55,775 nt of DNA from Candidatus Omnitrophota bacterium (GTDB lineage Bacteria; Ratteibacteria; UBA8468; B48-G9; JAFGKM01). The stretch is from NCBI GenBank assembly GCA_023819375.1, contig JAMWDI010000008.1, forward strand, positions 1 to 55,775, in the 5' to 3' direction. Each line of letters begins with the position of its first letter. Positions within the stretch are counted from its first letter, which is position 1. Of this stretch, positions 35,799-44,497 are shown piece by piece. A model generated the notes under the pieces. The model did no database searches. It was not told the DNA's origin and saw only the letters and a list, made by a program, of their open reading frames with translations. The position numbers and the translations under genes were made by a program.

Positions 35799-38744
35799 AT
35801 GTGTTTTAAAAATATAAAGGAGATTGCTTTATTTTTATTTATACATTTGATTTTTTTGTTATCATGTGAAAACCTAAAACCAGAAATTTACTATTCTTTT
35901 GAGGAAGAAATAGAATCTATGATATATAATAAAGAAAATGATAAATTTACAGCGATAGGAACAAATTTAGAAAAAGTAGAGGGAGTTGTTGGTAAAGGAG
36001 TAAGATTCAATGGTGTAAATAGTTATATAAAAACAGGAATAATTGATTTAAAAAATACTGATTATAGTTATGAAGTTTGGATAAAACCTGAAGATGATTT
36101 TTCAAAGGGAGAATTTTATATATTTGGACCTCAACAATGGGATCAGATGGGACTTAAAATAAAAAATAATGTGATAAGAATGTGGCATAGAAAAGGGGGA
36201 ACGTGGGATAAAGGTGGTGGAAAATTTATTTCAATTTCTGCATATTATGAATTTAAAAAAGACATTTGGTATCATGTAGTAGGAACTTTTAGTACTAAAA
36301 ATGGCATGGCTTTATATGTAAACGGTGAATTAGTTGCTTTAAATCCCTACGCAAATGAACCTTCTGATTGGCATATATGTTTAATAGGAGCAGGAACAAC
36401 TTATGGTAGGGTAAAAGAAGAAGAATATTCTGGAGCATTACATAGTTTTTTTAAAGGTATCATTGATGAAGTGAAAATTTATAGAAAAGAATTAAACTCT
36501 AAAGAAGTTAAAACAAGTTATATAAATACAAAATCTTTCAAAATTGTTTTTAATGGTAAACCTATGGCTGATATATTAATTTCAGAAAATGCCACTCCTT
36601 TAATAAATTTTTCCGCTGATGAATTACAGAAATATATAAAGAAAATTACAGGTGTTGAAATTCCAGTAGTTAAAATTAGAGATTTTAAACAACTGGAGAG
36701 TTTATATGAGTTTCATATTGTAATTGGTGAGAATGAATTATCGAAAACAAAAAATCTTACAACTGAAAATCTTAAAACAGATGGTTATATAATAAAAAGA
36801 GAAAAAAATATGATATTTATTTTGGGAAAAGATACTAACTTAGATCCCAAAACTCACCATACAAAATGGTTAGGAAGTGCTGGAACTCTATATGGAGTAT
36901 ATAAATTACTTGAAATTCTCGGAGTCCGCTTTTTCTTCCCGGATGAAGAATTAGAAGTTATTCCTAATAAGAAAGAACTTTTTATTACTGATGATTTAGA
37001 GACAATAGAAAATCCATATTTCCGCATGAGATTATGTTGGGGTTTAAATACAGAATGGACAAGAAAAATAGGATATGGGGGTGATGAAGATGCTTGGGCC
37101 TCGGGTCATACTTTTGAAGGGAAAAGGAGTGGAATAAATTTTTGGACATTATATAAAGATACTAATCCCGAATTTTTTAGCATAGACAAAAATGGTAGGA
37201 TTTATAATCATATTGCTTTTCCCCATAAAGGAGTCATAGATAAAATTGTTGAACATGCAGAGGATTATTTTAAGAAAGGAAGAAATTTTTTTATAGTGTG
37301 TCCTAATGATTATTTTATGGATATATGTTCTTGTGATTTATGTCAATCAAAAGTTGATAAATCAAGAGAAGAAACTGGAATCTATTCTAACTATGTAGGA
37401 GAAGCAGTTATAGAAGTTGCAAAAAGATTGAAGAATAAATTTCCAGATAAATATATTGTATATCTTGCATATGAAAAATATTTATTACCACCAACTATTG
37501 TTGAAAAATTACCCGAAAATGTAGTTTCATTAATAGCATTTCCCTGTCTTGATAAAATTAAAAAAGGAAAATTAAATTTGGGAGAGCAAATAATTGATGA
37601 AACAAAATATAATCTTATAGAAGATTGGCAAAATTTAAAACCCCAAAGGATTTATCTTCTAGAATATTATACTTTTGGAAATAACTTTATTCCAATTTTT
37701 ATTCCTCATTTAATTTCTCAGCATATAAAGAAGTTAAAAGAAATATCTGAAAAAGTTAATTTTTCCCAAATAAGTGGTATGGGAATTTTTACAGATTCTG
37801 TTCGTAAAGAAAATTTTTGGTGGTATGCTATTAATCATTACGTAACTGCTAAATTATTATGGAATCCAGAATTAGATGTAGATGAAATATTAGAGGATTT
37901 TTATTTGAATTTCTTTGGTCCAGCCTATGAGGATATGAAGAAAATGTTTGAATACATAGAATGTCTTTATTATAGAAATCCAAAGAGAGCTATATATAAT
38001 AAGGACGAAGTTGAATTTATTATTAATTGTGTTGAAAAAGCAAAACAAAAAGTAGAAGGGACAGTATATGAAAAAAGAGTAAAGTATATTGACGATGGAC
38101 TTTTTGGTTTAAAGAGTTTAAAACAAAAATTAACTTATGAGAATTTAGAACTTTCAAAGGATAATTTAATTGTTTTTTATGATTTTTCAGGAAAAAATGA
38201 AGAATTAGTAAAAAACAAAGTCAACGAAATGAAATATGAAGGTATAATATCAAATGGAAAACTTCTTTATGATGAAGAATTAAAAAAAGAAGTTTTATTT
38301 TTTAATGGAAAAACCTTTATAGACATAAAAGGTGGTGTTAATTTAAAGGATAAGGATTACTTAATATTTGTAAAGTTCAAACTTGAAAGTTTACCATCAG
38401 AAAAAGAAACATTTTATATTTTAGGACCAGAGATGTGGGATAGGATTGGATTAAAATTAATAGGGAAAAAGGTAGAATTTATACATAGAAATAATGGGAG
38501 ATTTATAAAAATAAATGCTTATTTAGAAGATATAACTCCATCAAAATGGTATGAGATTGTTGTAACATTTAGTAAAAAGGATGGAATGGCCATTTATCTT
38601 GATAAAAACCTAATTTCGTATAATAACCTTATGAACTTACCAGCATCTTGGTCTTTGAAATATATAGGAGCCTCTGGACATCCAGAAGGAATGATTGGTT
38701 ATTTCAAAGGATGGATTTCTGAGGTAAAAATATATGTTTTTTAG
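35799..38744 (+). CDS. Lipoprotein with LamG domain, DUF4838 and second LamG domain
   Basis: Protein of 981 residues. The N-terminal signal ends in lipobox LLSC with Cys23 as lipidation site. A LamG/concanavalin-like domain spans about 30-245; an alpha-glucuronidase N-terminal-like region (FSADELQKYIKKITG) spans about 255-385; DUF4838 (PF16126; GVYKLLEILGVRFFFPD, then CPNDYFMDICSCDLCQS) spans about 370-700; a second LamG fills 780-981. The two LamG copies share wording such as FYI-GP-WD and DGMA/NGMA-IY, an internal duplication. It probably binds and perhaps cleaves uronate-containing glycans at the cell surface. AAAGGAGG at 35786-35793 precedes the ATG. Confidence 0.85.
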   Translation: MCFKNIKEIALFLFIHLIFLLSCENLKPEIYYSFEEEIESMIYNKENDKFTAIGTNLEKVEGVVGKGVRFNGVNSYIKTGIIDLKNTDYSYEVWIKPEDDFSKGEFYIFGPQQWDQMGLKIKNNVIRMWHRKGGTWDKGGGKFISISAYYEFKKDIWYHVVGTFSTKNGMALYVNGELVALNPYANEPSDWHICLIGAGTTYGRVKEEEYSGALHSFFKGIIDEVKIYRKELNSKEVKTSYINTKSFKIVFNGKPMADILISENATPLINFSADELQKYIKKITGVEIPVVKIRDFKQLESLYEFHIVIGENELSKTKNLTTENLKTDGYIIKREKNMIFILGKDTNLDPKTHHTKWLGSAGTLYGVYKLLEILGVRFFFPDEELEVIPNKKELFITDDLETIENPYFRMRLCWGLNTEWTRKIGYGGDEDAWASGHTFEGKRSGINFWTLYKDTNPEFFSIDKNGRIYNHIAFPHKGVIDKIVEHAEDYFKKGRNFFIVCPNDYFMDICSCDLCQSKVDKSREETGIYSNYVGEAVIEVAKRLKNKFPDKYIVYLAYEKYLLPPTIVEKLPENVVSLIAFPCLDKIKKGKLNLGEQIIDETKYNLIEDWQNLKPQRIYLLEYYTFGNNFIPIFIPHLISQHIKKLKEISEKVNFSQISGMGIFTDSVRKENFWWYAINHYVTAKLLWNPELDVDEILEDFYLNFFGPAYEDMKKMFEYIECLYYRNPKRAIYNKDEVEFIINCVEKAKQKVEGTVYEKRVKYIDDGLFGLKSLKQKLTYENLELSKDNLIVFYDFSGKNEELVKNKVNEMKYEGIISNGKLLYDEELKKEVLFFNGKTFIDIKGGVNLKDKDYLIFVKFKLESLPSEKETFYILGPEMWDRIGLKLIGKKVEFIHRNNGRFIKINAYLEDITPSKWYEIVVTFSKKDGMAIYLDKNLISYNNLMNLPASWSLKYIGASGHPEGMIGYFKGWISEVKIYVF

Positions 38745-38779
38745 GTCTGGGAAGGCAATGTCAGAGTTAAAAGATAATT
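38745..38779 (+). repeat. Right copy of the perfect 35-bp direct repeat
   Basis: Identical to 33704-33738. It begins with the base after the TAG stop of the DUF4838 gene and ends one base before the stop codon of the convergent RACE gene. The pfkB TAA stop within it (38775-38777) has no reading frame attached, so this copy is a non-coding remnant or the ancestral junction. Confidence 0.95.
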
Positions 38780-40396
38780 TCAAAAATACATGTTTTCTGC
38801 AAGTAAAAAATTAAAATTAGGTTCTATCTCATTTGTCCTTATATGTTCAACTTTTTGAACAATTTCTTCTACAATTTTCCTTTTTTCATAACATAATAAA
38901 ACTTCTCTTGCTCCTTCAAGGGAACCATTCCCTATTTTTATTACTTTATTTTTATCAACTTCAGGAAGTAAACCAATTTTCATAGCATTTTCTATATTTA
39001 TAAAATTTCCAAATCCACCTGCAATAAAAATTTTATCAATGTTTTTAATATCAATAGGATAAATTTTAGAAAGAATTTGCCAACTTGTTCTTATTGCTGA
39101 CTTTGAAATTATTAGTTGAAATATATCTTGTTGAGTTATTTTTATATCGTCTGTTATATAAAATTCACCATTTTTAAGTCGTGCTTTTTCATTTATTATT
39201 CCATTTTTTAACATTTCACTCAAAAGATCTATCAATCCAGAACCGCATATTCCAATAGGATACTTATCCCCAATAGTAGAATAATAGACCTTTCCATTTA
39301 TTATTTTAACTTCTTTTATTGCTCCTTCTATTCCTCCAACTCCACAACTTATATTCACTCCCTCAAAAGCACCTCCAGCAGCAGCAGAAGTGGCAAGGAT
39401 TTTATCTTTATTTCCTATTACAATTTCTCCATTTGTTCCTATGTCTATAAGCATGCACACTTTTTCTTCTTTATAAATTTCTGATGCTAAAATATCGGCA
39501 ACAACGTCAGCACCAACATGTCCTCCTATTAAAGGCAATCCATAAATTTCTCCATTTTTATTTATTTGCAATCCTATTTCTTCTGGTTTTTTTACTATAC
39601 TTTCTGGATTAAGTGGTTCATAAGGTATTTTACCAAGAGTAGATATATCAATGAGAAAAAATATATTTCTCATTGCAGAATTGCCAGCAACAACAATCTC
39701 ATAAATTTTGTCTAATATATCACTATTAAATTTTCTTAACTCTTCATTTATTAAATCAACAACAGATCTCTGCAATTCAACCAATTTTTCCCTTCTTTCT
39801 TCTTCTTTCAAAAATCTTTTTTCTTTTTTATCAATCATTGTATATTCAATTCTTGAAATTACATCATTTCCATAAACAATTTGAGGATTTGTTCTTGCAA
39901 TAGTTCCGACAATATCTCCATTTTCAAGATTAACTATATTAAAAACAATTGTAGTTGTTCCAATATCAAGTGCAATTCCATAAATTCCACCTTTATAATT
40001 TTCAATTTCTACCTCATTTTTATATACCTTCCCATTTTTTGTTTTAAAAAGAGGATATATTTCAACCTTTTTTTCTAATCCACTTTTCAATATTTCATAT
40101 TCTCCAAAATCTTTTATATAAACAACAACATCAGAGACATTTCTAACAATTTTTGTTTGACATGCAAGTCTATATTCTTCTGATAAATTAAATTTTTTTT
40201 CAGAGGAAGTTTTAGAATTTAAGTTTTCTTTCCCTTTTTCAATTCTAACAATACACTTTCCACATTTTCCAATTCCTCCACATTCTGCGTTTATCTTTAT
40301 TTTTAATTTTTGTGCATAATCAAGAATTGTTGATCCAGGATGAATTTCAAAACCATCTTTACCATTCTTAAACTGAGGAAAATATATCTTACCCAT
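38780..40396 (-). CDS. Ferredoxin-ASKHA protein (RACE/RamA-like, DUF4445)
   Basis: Protein of 538 residues. Residues 1-90 are a plant-type [2Fe-2S] ferredoxin domain with C39, C45, C48 and C79. The remainder is an ASKHA-fold ATPase: GIALDIGTTTIVFNIV, AGNSAMRNIFF, GGHVGADVVADILAS, LIDIGTNGEIVIG, SAAAGGAFEG and AGGFGNFI. COG3894 members reductively reactivate corrinoid proteins that drift to Co(II). No corrinoid protein, methyltransferase or dehalogenase gene is in the window, so its client is unknown. It abuts the isomerase gene without any gap. Confidence 0.88.
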   Translation of the reverse strand: MGKIYFPQFKNGKDGFEIHPGSTILDYAQKLKIKINAECGGIGKCGKCIVRIEKGKENLNSKTSSEKKFNLSEEYRLACQTKIVRNVSDVVVYIKDFGEYEILKSGLEKKVEIYPLFKTKNGKVYKNEVEIENYKGGIYGIALDIGTTTIVFNIVNLENGDIVGTIARTNPQIVYGNDVISRIEYTMIDKKEKRFLKEEERREKLVELQRSVVDLINEELRKFNSDILDKIYEIVVAGNSAMRNIFFLIDISTLGKIPYEPLNPESIVKKPEEIGLQINKNGEIYGLPLIGGHVGADVVADILASEIYKEEKVCMLIDIGTNGEIVIGNKDKILATSAAAGGAFEGVNISCGVGGIEGAIKEVKIINGKVYYSTIGDKYPIGICGSGLIDLLSEMLKNGIINEKARLKNGEFYITDDIKITQQDIFQLIISKSAIRTSWQILSKIYPIDIKNIDKIFIAGGFGNFINIENAMKIGLLPEVDKNKVIKIGNGSLEGAREVLLCYEKRKIVEEIVQKVEHIRTNEIEPNFNFLLAENMYF

Positions 40397-41263
40397 TTAT
40401 GCGAGGTCAGACCTTGTAAAAATTTTATTCCAGATTTTTAAAAGATATCCCCCAACTAATCTAACTGCTATTTCGTCAGGTAGTTCGTTTACCCTTTTAT
40501 TAAACGGTTCAGGTGTGACAGGCCCTTCATATCCAATTTCTTTTAATATTTTCAAAAATTTTTCTGCATCAATAACTCCAGTCTCTCCTGGTAAAAATCT
40601 TTCGTTATCTAATAAATTTTCCTTCGGTATATTTGGTGCATCATTAATATGGACACAGATTATATCTTTTCCTTTTAGGCTTTTTATATTTTCCATTTCA
40701 CAACCAGAAGCATATAAGTGCCAACTGTCAAGCAAAATCCCAATATTTTCCATATTTATTTCTTTAACTAAATACAAAGTTTGTTCTAAATTCCAGATAA
40801 ACTCATATTTATGTCCTTCTCTTTCTTTTTTTGTTCCAACAAATTCAATCCCCAGTTTACACTCATATTTTTCCATAATTTCACATATTTTTTTAATTCT
40901 CTTTTTATGTATTTTAAAATTTTCTTCATAGGGTATTTCATCTGAATAAGGTTTTATCCAAGTATAAACTCTATAAGCAGAAATTTTTTGAGCAATTTCC
41001 AAATATTTTTTTAATTTTTCAAGGTTTTCATTGAATTTATTTTCATCAATATCAATATTAAAAGGTAAATCCCATCCACCAATTTTTATATCAAAATAAT
41101 CAAATAAATTTTTAATTTTTTCAACTCTATCATTTTTTGAAAATTCAAAACATTCAATAATTGAAATATCCATACCTTCAAAATTTCCCAGTTTTGCAAG
41201 TCTTAATTTTTCAAGTAAAGTTGTTTTTATGTTTATTGCGTCAGGAGATAAATTTCTAAACAT
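40397..41263 (-). CDS. Sugar phosphate isomerase/epimerase family TIM-barrel protein
   Basis: Protein of 288 residues of the xylose-isomerase-like (AP endonuclease 2) superfamily. Metal-ligand stretches can be seen: LGIEFVG (Glu), IGILLDSWHLYASG (Asp, His), VCVHINDAP-type IICVHINDAP (His, Asp) and GPVTPEPFN (Glu). Members isomerise or epimerise sugars, keto-sugars or inositol derivatives. It sits one base from a GH106-like glycosidase gene and directly before the RACE gene, so a role in using the released sugar is likely; the substrate is unknown. Confidence 0.82.
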   Translation of the reverse strand: MFRNLSPDAINIKTTLLEKLRLAKLGNFEGMDISIIECFEFSKNDRVEKIKNLFDYFDIKIGGWDLPFNIDIDENKFNENLEKLKKYLEIAQKISAYRVYTWIKPYSDEIPYEENFKIHKKRIKKICEIMEKYECKLGIEFVGTKKEREGHKYEFIWNLEQTLYLVKEINMENIGILLDSWHLYASGCEMENIKSLKGKDIICVHINDAPNIPKENLLDNERFLPGETGVIDAEKFLKILKEIGYEGPVTPEPFNKRVNELPDEIAVRLVGGYLLKIWNKIFTRSDLA

Positions 41264-41264
41264 A

Positions 41265-44200
41265 TCATCTTTCCTCTTTAATTATTATTTCTGGATTTTT
41301 CATTAACCCACACGGAATTATCTGATATTCATCTATCCATTGATTTCCTTCTGAAACAAATTGCCCAGGACCTGTCCATTCTGGCCATTTCTCAAAGTAG
41401 TGTAAAGGTCCATGTGAGTTTCTTCTATGTCCAAGAATTTCTATAATTAGATTAAATTCTTCCTTTACAAAATCCGTTATTTCAATCTCATAGGGTGGCC
41501 AACCGATTATTCCAACTTCTTTCCCATTTATTATAACTCTTAAACCAACTCCTCTAAAATCAGAAATTTTCAAAAATATTTTTTGATTTTCTTTAAAATC
41601 AATTTTATCAACATTGAAGACATAACCCAAATTTCCTGAGTAAAAAGGCAATCCTTGAAGAGTCCAATCACCTATTTTTAATTTTTCAGGTAAAGATGTT
41701 ATTATTAAATTGCCTTCTTCAATTTTAACACCAAAATCTCCAAGTAAATAAATAATTTCAAATCCCGGATGGTCTTCACTATAATTGGTTTTAAGTAAAA
41801 TTTCATTTTTTCCAACATTTAATAAAGATGAAGAAAAATTAATTTTTTCCAACGATTTGTCAACCCACCAACCATTTTTCATATCTGGAAACAATTTATA
41901 TCTATTAATGTAAATTTCATAAAGTTCTGGCTTTTCAATTGCAATTGACATTCCTTTATTTGGTATTTTTTCAACATAAAATTCATATTTCAAATCAACT
42001 TCTATATTTTTTAAATTCACATTTTTTTTCCTTGCCCATGGTTGAACCATTGCACCACCTCTTTCTTGAATTCCTAAATATTTCCTAACTTCTTTATCAA
42101 CCTTTAAAATTTCTAATTTTCCCTTCCATTCATTATCTCCAATTTTAAAATAAGGCATATCAAGAACTAAAACATTTGGTTCATTTAAAATATAGTCAAC
42201 TTCTTCTTGCTTTATTTCTTCTTTTTTTATTTCAATATATTTCTTTTTCTCCTTTATATCAATGTTTATTCCTTTTTTGGGTATCACATATAGATGACTT
42301 TCAATAGGAGAAAAATCTGTTTTAATCACAAACCCATTTTCTTTTTTTATTATATCTGGATAAAAATAATTACCACTCACAGGATCAATTTCAATGGGTT
42401 TATACTTCCAGTCAGGATAACCTTTAATAATTACATTTTTAAACTCTTTTTTTCTTTCTCTAACAGGGTAGTATTTTTCAATATTTTCCCACTCCATGCC
42501 TGTATTACATACAAAAAGGTAAAAGTTATCTTCATCTTCTCTTAAAAGATATAAAATTTCTTTTATTTCATTATCATTTTCATCCTTTATTGAAACTCTT
42601 CTTATTTCCTCAAGATAGGTAATTGCTTCCTCAAAGTTAGAAACAATAATACATCCTTCTGCAAATTTTTTAACTTCATTTGAAAATTCACAATCAACAT
42701 ATGAAGGAACTTCTTTTACAAATATAATTTTTCCTCCTTTTTCTTTAAATTTTTTCAGTAATTTTAATGTTGAACTTCTAATTGTTATTAAAGGTGGAAC
42801 CAAAACATATTTATAGTTCGCTTTATTAACTTTTAAAATTGTTTCACCATTTTCTTCTATAACTTTACTCCACCTTGACAAAATTTCTTCATCTCCATAA
42901 TCAAAATCAATATGAGCAGAAAGAAGGACATCACACAATTTAACATACATTTCATCAAGTTTTTTTATATCTTCTGAATAAATAAATTCTTTCTTATTTT
43001 CGTCCCACTTAGGCATTTTATAAATAGCCCACATACTTTCAATTGGATGAATTACTAAAAGATCTCTTATCTCTTTTCCTTGTGTCATGATTAAATGAAT
43101 CCTTGCAAAATAATCTTCAACATATTTGTAATAATTCCACCAAGGAGATTGATAAAAAATACTTGCTGGATAATCTCTTTTTGCTTCGCCAAGCATGGTA
43201 TACCAAGAAAGATGTTGACATCTTAAGTTTATACCAAGAGCGACTTGCCAATCACCAAGTGCTTTATGTCCTGCAAATGGAAAGTCCCACCCTGTGCAAC
43301 CATATGTTTCTGTAAGTCTCCACTTTCTCTCAAATTGTCTTGCAACTGAACTTACTTGTTTTGCAGTGTTAAATATCCTTCGATGTTCTGTAAGTAAATC
43401 CATACCAGGTGCTTGCATATGTTCATAAAACCTCATACAACTTCCAACAACGTGTGCTTGCCTTAAAAGAGTATCTTCTGCAAGTATATGGCCTGTAAAG
43501 AGTAAATTATTTCTTTCACACCATTCACCAATCTGTTTTGCAAAACTTTCAACAAAAAGATAAGTTATACAGTCAAAATAGTGGTATCTTACTTTTGAAA
43601 TTTCTTTATTTTCTAAATCAAAATAGATTTCTGGTAAATATTCTAAAATGTCATATCCGTATCTTTTTTTAAATATGAATGGTAACTTTTCTGTCCAAGG
43701 AATTGCAATTGAAATTTCTTTTTCTGTAGGTGGATCATAATGAAAGTAAACATTGCCATAATTTGGTTCATCTGTAAAAATCCCAGGAATTATAGATCCA
43801 AAATATTTTCCACAATATTTCTTATAATTCTCATGAGTAACCTTAATAAACTTCCTCACTGCTTCTGGATTGAGCGTATCAAGATATGTATAACCATTAT
43901 ACCACCGACTTTTTTTAGAAATTTTCACAGAAAAAACCAGAATTTTTTCTGATGAAGATAAATTTTTTATCTTTTCATTTTTTTTAACCTTTCTATATTT
44001 CTTTATAATATTTTCTTCAAATTCGGTAATAAAAACACCAATTACATTTTTTTTCCAATCAATTTTATTTTTATCGTTTATTATAGTCATAACAAGATGC
44101 CTCATTCTAAATTTTTTATCTTTTGTAACAAGACCACCAGCAAAACCAGAAGGCCACCTATCTTCATCATATAGATAAGCAAGCATACCTATTTTTTTAC

Positions 44201-44432
44201 TTTCCTCAGCACACGTATTTATACATTCAAACCATTCTTTGGATAAGTAAGGTGTATCAAGGCCAACTCTTGAATGCATAAAAAATCCACCAAGTCCCAT
44301 TTCTTTCATAATCCTTACTTGCCTTCTCAACTCTTCTTTTTCAATTTTTCCATTCCAAGCCCAAAAAGGTGCTCCTCTATATTGTGATGAAGGATTTTTT
44401 AAATCTTTCAAGATTTTTTCAAAACTTCCCAT
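41265..44432 (-). CDS. Large glycoside hydrolase, GH106 alpha-L-rhamnosidase-like
   Basis: Protein of 1055 residues without a signal peptide, so probably cytoplasmic. It begins with YRGAPFWAWNGKIEKEELRRQVRIMKEMGLGGFFMHSR, the typical start of the GH106-like family, then AYLYDEDRWPSGFAGG and ITRETYGCTGWDF-like RLTETYGCTGWDF in a barrel up to about residue 500. The C-terminal half contains beta-sandwich domains, with Arg/Asn-rich FRGVGLRVIINGKEVG near the end. Rhamnosidase activity is inferred from family only. AAGAGGA precedes the ATG. It is first in an operon with the isomerase and RACE genes and divergent from the radical SAM operon. Confidence 0.78.
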   Translation of the reverse strand: MGSFEKILKDLKNPSSQYRGAPFWAWNGKIEKEELRRQVRIMKEMGLGGFFMHSRVGLDTPYLSKEWFECINTCAEESKKIGMLAYLYDEDRWPSGFAGGLVTKDKKFRMRHLVMTIINDKNKIDWKKNVIGVFITEFEENIIKKYRKVKKNEKIKNLSSSEKILVFSVKISKKSRWYNGYTYLDTLNPEAVRKFIKVTHENYKKYCGKYFGSIIPGIFTDEPNYGNVYFHYDPPTEKEISIAIPWTEKLPFIFKKRYGYDILEYLPEIYFDLENKEISKVRYHYFDCITYLFVESFAKQIGEWCERNNLLFTGHILAEDTLLRQAHVVGSCMRFYEHMQAPGMDLLTEHRRIFNTAKQVSSVARQFERKWRLTETYGCTGWDFPFAGHKALGDWQVALGINLRCQHLSWYTMLGEAKRDYPASIFYQSPWWNYYKYVEDYFARIHLIMTQGKEIRDLLVIHPIESMWAIYKMPKWDENKKEFIYSEDIKKLDEMYVKLCDVLLSAHIDFDYGDEEILSRWSKVIEENGETILKVNKANYKYVLVPPLITIRSSTLKLLKKFKEKGGKIIFVKEVPSYVDCEFSNEVKKFAEGCIIVSNFEEAITYLEEIRRVSIKDENDNEIKEILYLLREDEDNFYLFVCNTGMEWENIEKYYPVRERKKEFKNVIIKGYPDWKYKPIEIDPVSGNYFYPDIIKKENGFVIKTDFSPIESHLYVIPKKGINIDIKEKKKYIEIKKEEIKQEEVDYILNEPNVLVLDMPYFKIGDNEWKGKLEILKVDKEVRKYLGIQERGGAMVQPWARKKNVNLKNIEVDLKYEFYVEKIPNKGMSIAIEKPELYEIYINRYKLFPDMKNGWWVDKSLEKINFSSSLLNVGKNEILLKTNYSEDHPGFEIIYLLGDFGVKIEEGNLIITSLPEKLKIGDWTLQGLPFYSGNLGYVFNVDKIDFKENQKIFLKISDFRGVGLRVIINGKEVGIIGWPPYEIEITDFVKEEFNLIIEILGHRRNSHGPLHYFEKWPEWTGPGQFVSEGNQWIDEYQIIPCGLMKNPEIIIKEER

Positions 44433-44485
44433 TTTGTTTTTTCCTCTTTTTTAATCAATAATTTTATTCCAAGTTTCAAAAAAAG

Positions 44486-44491
44486 TAAAAT
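44486..44491 (+). promoter_or_regulatory. -10 box of the radical SAM/ATP-grasp operon
   Basis: TAAAAT ends six bases before the ATG at 44498, with no Shine-Dalgarno sequence between, again predicting a leaderless transcript. The -35 region is weak (TTTTAT-like near 44463). Confidence 0.4.
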
Positions 44492-44497
44492 ATTTCT

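Larger units (their letters stand above)
33739..38744 (+). mobile_element. Putative inserted cassette: regulator, prepilin and DUF4838 lipoprotein
   Basis: The 5006-bp segment is bounded by 35-bp direct repeats and ends exactly at the TAG stop of the DUF4838 gene. Removing it with one repeat copy would place the pfkB stop two bases from the stop of the convergent RACE gene, a plausible ancestral junction. All three genes point the same way and form a coherent carbohydrate module with its own regulator. No integrase, transposase or terminal inverted repeat is present, so mobilisation would have to be in trans or by homologous recombination. Misassembly is a competing explanation. Confidence 0.55.

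Noticed and set aside
33739-38744. Integrase, transposase or terminal inverted repeats for the repeat-flanked cassette
   Set aside because: All three genes have other clear identities and no inverted ends were seen, so it is not called a transposon or a typical integrative element.
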